Source: Algoriphagus aestuariicola
GTDB taxonomy: Bacteria; Bacteroidota; Bacteroidia; Cytophagales; Cyclobacteriaceae
Length of the DNA stretch: 64,000 bases
Assembly (NCBI RefSeq): GCF_017254835.1
Contig: NZ_JAFKCW010000002.1
Span: forward strand, 976,592-1,040,591
Direction: 5' to 3'
Below the pieces are notes generated by a model. It was not told the origin of the DNA and made no database searches. It saw only the letters and a program-made list of their open reading frames with translations. Shown in pieces: positions 62,228-64,000 of this stretch (the stretch's first letter is position 1; every line of letters starts with the position of its first letter). Made by a program: the position numbers and the translations under genes.

Positions 62228-63436
62228 ATGGCTAAACTCTCGAGTATATTCGCTTCCCTCCTTTTTTGTGTGTTGGTCTCCGTATCAGCAGTGGCGCAAA
62301 GCAGCTTGTCCCCAGAGCGGCTCGCCCGCTATGATGCTTATTTTCAGAAAGAAATTGACGAGGGGCGGCTTCCAGGAGTGGTCACACTGATCTACAAAAA
62401 CGGCGGAAAAGCCCACGAGTCAGCACTCGGCTACAGCGACTTTGCGTCAAAGACGGCGATACGCGCGGATCAGATTTTCTTTATCCAGTCCATGACCAAA
62501 CCCATCGTCAGTACGGCTTTCATGATGCTCTATGAGGAGGGCTATTTCTTCTTGAACGACCCCATCTCCAAATACCTTCCCGAATTTAAAGAGATGAAGG
62601 TGGTCAAAGATCCCGAGGTCGGAAGTTCCTCCGGATTGGAACCCGCCAAATCACAAATCACCATAGCCCAAGTTTTGAGCCACACGGCGGGCTTCCTGCA
62701 TGGCATCGGCCCCACCAAACTGGATGAGGAGGTTCGCGAGGCGATTTACATGTCCAATCCTCAGACCATAGAGGAGCGGGTAAAAGCGCTCGCCGCGCAG
62801 CCTTTGGCCAGCCACCCGGGAGAAAAGTGGAACTACTCAGCCTCGCCAGACATCCTCGCGAGGCTCATCGAGGTGTTTACGGGAATGAGCCCAGACGAAT
62901 TCCTGAAAACGCGTCTTTTCGGCCCCTTGGGCATGAAAGACACCGGATACAATCTCAGCGAGGAGCAAACAAAACGGATGGTGCAACTCCACAATTACGA
63001 CGACAACGGTACCTTGGTCAAATCCGAACGCCAGACGCCCACCTCGGGAAACACGGTTTTTGGTGGTACACACGGCCTTTTCTCGACGGCAGAGGATTAC
63101 TCACGTTTTGCCAGGATGATGCTCAACGGCGGTGAGCTGGATGGCAGACGATATCTGAGTTCCAAGACGGTAGACATCATGCGGATCAATCAAAGCGGAG
63201 ACCTATTTCGGGAGCCAGGCAAAGGATTTGGGCTTGGCTTTGCTGTCGTCGACGACCTAGCGGACTCCAAGGCACTGAGCTCTGAAGGCACCTTCTATTG
63301 GAGCGGAGCGTATTGCACCTATTTTTTCATCGACCCAGAAGAAGAGATGGTGGCGGTCTTTATGACCCAAGTCAACCCGTTCAGCAGCCACTACGAAAAC
63401 AAGTTTCGCCAAATGGTCTATCAAGCCGTGGAATAA
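62228..63436 (+). CDS. Secreted serine hydrolase of the beta-lactamase class C family
   Basis: 402 aa from the ATG at 62228, which starts a signal peptide (MAKLSSIFASLLFCVLVSVSAVAQ); a TTG 7 codons upstream is the alternative. SxxK motif SMTK (Ser near residue 88), the YxN-equivalent YSA in WNYSASP, and a C-terminal FGGTHGLF/HxG-like stretch are present. SHTAGFLHG and GFGLGFAVV are typical of the esterase/DD-peptidase side of the family, so esterase or carboxypeptidase is as likely as beta-lactamase. Downstream of GH43 by 73 bp. Confidence 0.88.
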   Translation: MAKLSSIFASLLFCVLVSVSAVAQSSLSPERLARYDAYFQKEIDEGRLPGVVTLIYKNGGKAHESALGYSDFASKTAIRADQIFFIQSMTKPIVSTAFMMLYEEGYFFLNDPISKYLPEFKEMKVVKDPEVGSSSGLEPAKSQITIAQVLSHTAGFLHGIGPTKLDEEVREAIYMSNPQTIEERVKALAAQPLASHPGEKWNYSASPDILARLIEVFTGMSPDEFLKTRLFGPLGMKDTGYNLSEEQTKRMVQLHNYDDNGTLVKSERQTPTSGNTVFGGTHGLFSTAEDYSRFARMMLNGGELDGRRYLSSKTVDIMRINQSGDLFREPGKGFGLGFAVVDDLADSKALSSEGTFYWSGAYCTYFFIDPEEEMVAVFMTQVNPFSSHYENKFRQMVYQAVE

Positions 63437-63589
63437 GCGCGAGATCGGGGGAATGATACCGCTGATCGCCTCAATGGCAATCGATAGGGACTAGATTTCA
63501 AAAACCCTTGAAAAAGTCCTGCGCGTTAAAATTCTCAGTATTTTAAACCCTGGAAACGAATCAACTGCCCACCCACCTTTATCCTCGAC

Positions 63590-64000
63590 ATGAGTGAAAA
63601 AAGTGCATTTTCTCCCAAAATCCAGTCGATCAAAGCCCTTCTGATGGCCGTATTGCTGGTCAGCTCCTGCGGAAATCCTGAATCAAACATCATCACACCC
63701 AAAAGACAGGCATTGACTGAGTCCGTCTACGCCTTTGGCATCGTCAAAGCCAAAGACCAATACGAGGCTTTTACTTCGGCCAGTGGTCCCATCCAGGAAA
63801 TCTTCGTGGAGGAGGGTGATACGGTCAAGGCAGGGTCTCCCATTCTCCAGGTTTTCAGCGAACGGGAAGCGCTCAGCAGGGAAAACGCCCAACTCTCGCA
63901 GGCCTTTGCGGACCAGCAAGCCAACCAATCCAAACTAAGAGATTTAGAGTTAGCCACAGATTTGGCAAAGAGCAAGATGATCAACGACTCCCTCTTGCTG
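63590..64000 (+). CDS. RND efflux periplasmic adaptor (HlyD-type), start only
   Basis: 137 codons are visible; the rest lies beyond the window. A signal region with a lipobox (LLVSSCGNP, Cys near residue 27) makes it a membrane-fusion lipoprotein. The biotinyl-lipoyl-like half motif follows: TSASGPIQEIFVEEGDTVKAGSPILQVFS, then the start of the coiled-coil hairpin (ALSRENAQLSQAFADQQANQSKL). Adaptors of this kind bridge an inner-membrane pump and an outer-membrane channel. Partner genes should lie just past the right edge. Confidence 0.87.
   Translation, partial: MSEKSAFSPKIQSIKALLMAVLLVSSCGNPESNIITPKRQALTESVYAFGIVKAKDQYEAFTSASGPIQEIFVEEGDTVKAGSPILQVFSEREALSRENAQLSQAFADQQANQSKLRDLELATDLAKSKMINDSLLL

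Overview
The window looks like chromosome of a Bacteroidota bacterium, most likely a marine or soil Cytophagales (Algoriphagus/Cyclobacteriaceae-like). The evidence is a SusC-type TonB receptor with its own ECF sigma/FecR pair, many short-lipobox lipoproteins, a TamB/TamL pair with a lipoprotein TamA homologue, MenC and GMC proteins of the Bacteroidota type, and a TAnnTTTG promoter element before queA. The species assignment is inference. I saw no rRNA, tRNA, CRISPR array or complete prophage.

Layout. 0-4.5 kb: an iron/carbohydrate-type signalling operon on the minus strand (ECF sigma, FecR, SusC with STN domain, the last cut by the window edge). 5.0-10.7 kb: a surface-polysaccharide cluster (four intact GT2 glycosyltransferases, an MsbA-like ABC exporter and a broken fifth glycosyltransferase at the end). 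10.7-21 kb: mixed housekeeping (HxlR/DoxX, lactonase, menC, queA, lipoproteins, pgi, GMC oxidoreductase). 21-28 kb: an unstable segment. It holds a tandem family of secreted TonB-C-like proteins (two intact copies, one frameshifted copy, one deletion remnant) and a second, decayed copy of the GMC gene 5' end. Between these copies lies a three-gene minus-strand cassette: a CapD-like SDR, a JAMM peptidase, and a ubiquitin-like (MoaD/ThiS)-E1-rhodanese fusion. 28-34.5 kb: EEP nuclease/phosphatase, Mla-type lipid transport genes, an orphan receiver protein, DUF389 and YciI-like proteins. 34.6-40.7 kb: AddB/AddA-like recombination nuclease. 41.0-41.5 kb: an IS200/REP-associated transposase between REP-like palindromic repeats. 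41.7-49.6 kb and 58-63.4 kb: plant hemicellulose/pectin side-chain hydrolases (GH67, GH3, GH127, GH29, GH43) with a 21-bp tandem repeat block and dispersed repeats between them. 49.9-57.2 kb: TamB-TamL. The window ends in the start of an RND efflux adaptor.

How the parts work together. The sigma/FecR/SusC set is a cell-surface signalling import system. The GH set fits breakdown of glucuronoarabinoxylan-like material, although no SusD is in view. The most interesting locus is the 22.4-25.6 kb cassette. Its carrier protein ends in an internal Gly-Gly fused directly to its own E1 and rhodanese, and a JAMM peptidase that could free that Gly-Gly is encoded 6 bp upstream. All four zinc cysteines usual for MoeB-type E1s are replaced. 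The nucleotide-sugar-type SDR at the head of the operon suggests sulfur transfer to a sugar-like or other small molecule, or a protein-tagging role; this is inference.

Start codons were moved inward from the longest possible reading frame in ten genes, where a signal peptide, family N-terminus or promoter placed them. Several genes start with TTG or GTG.
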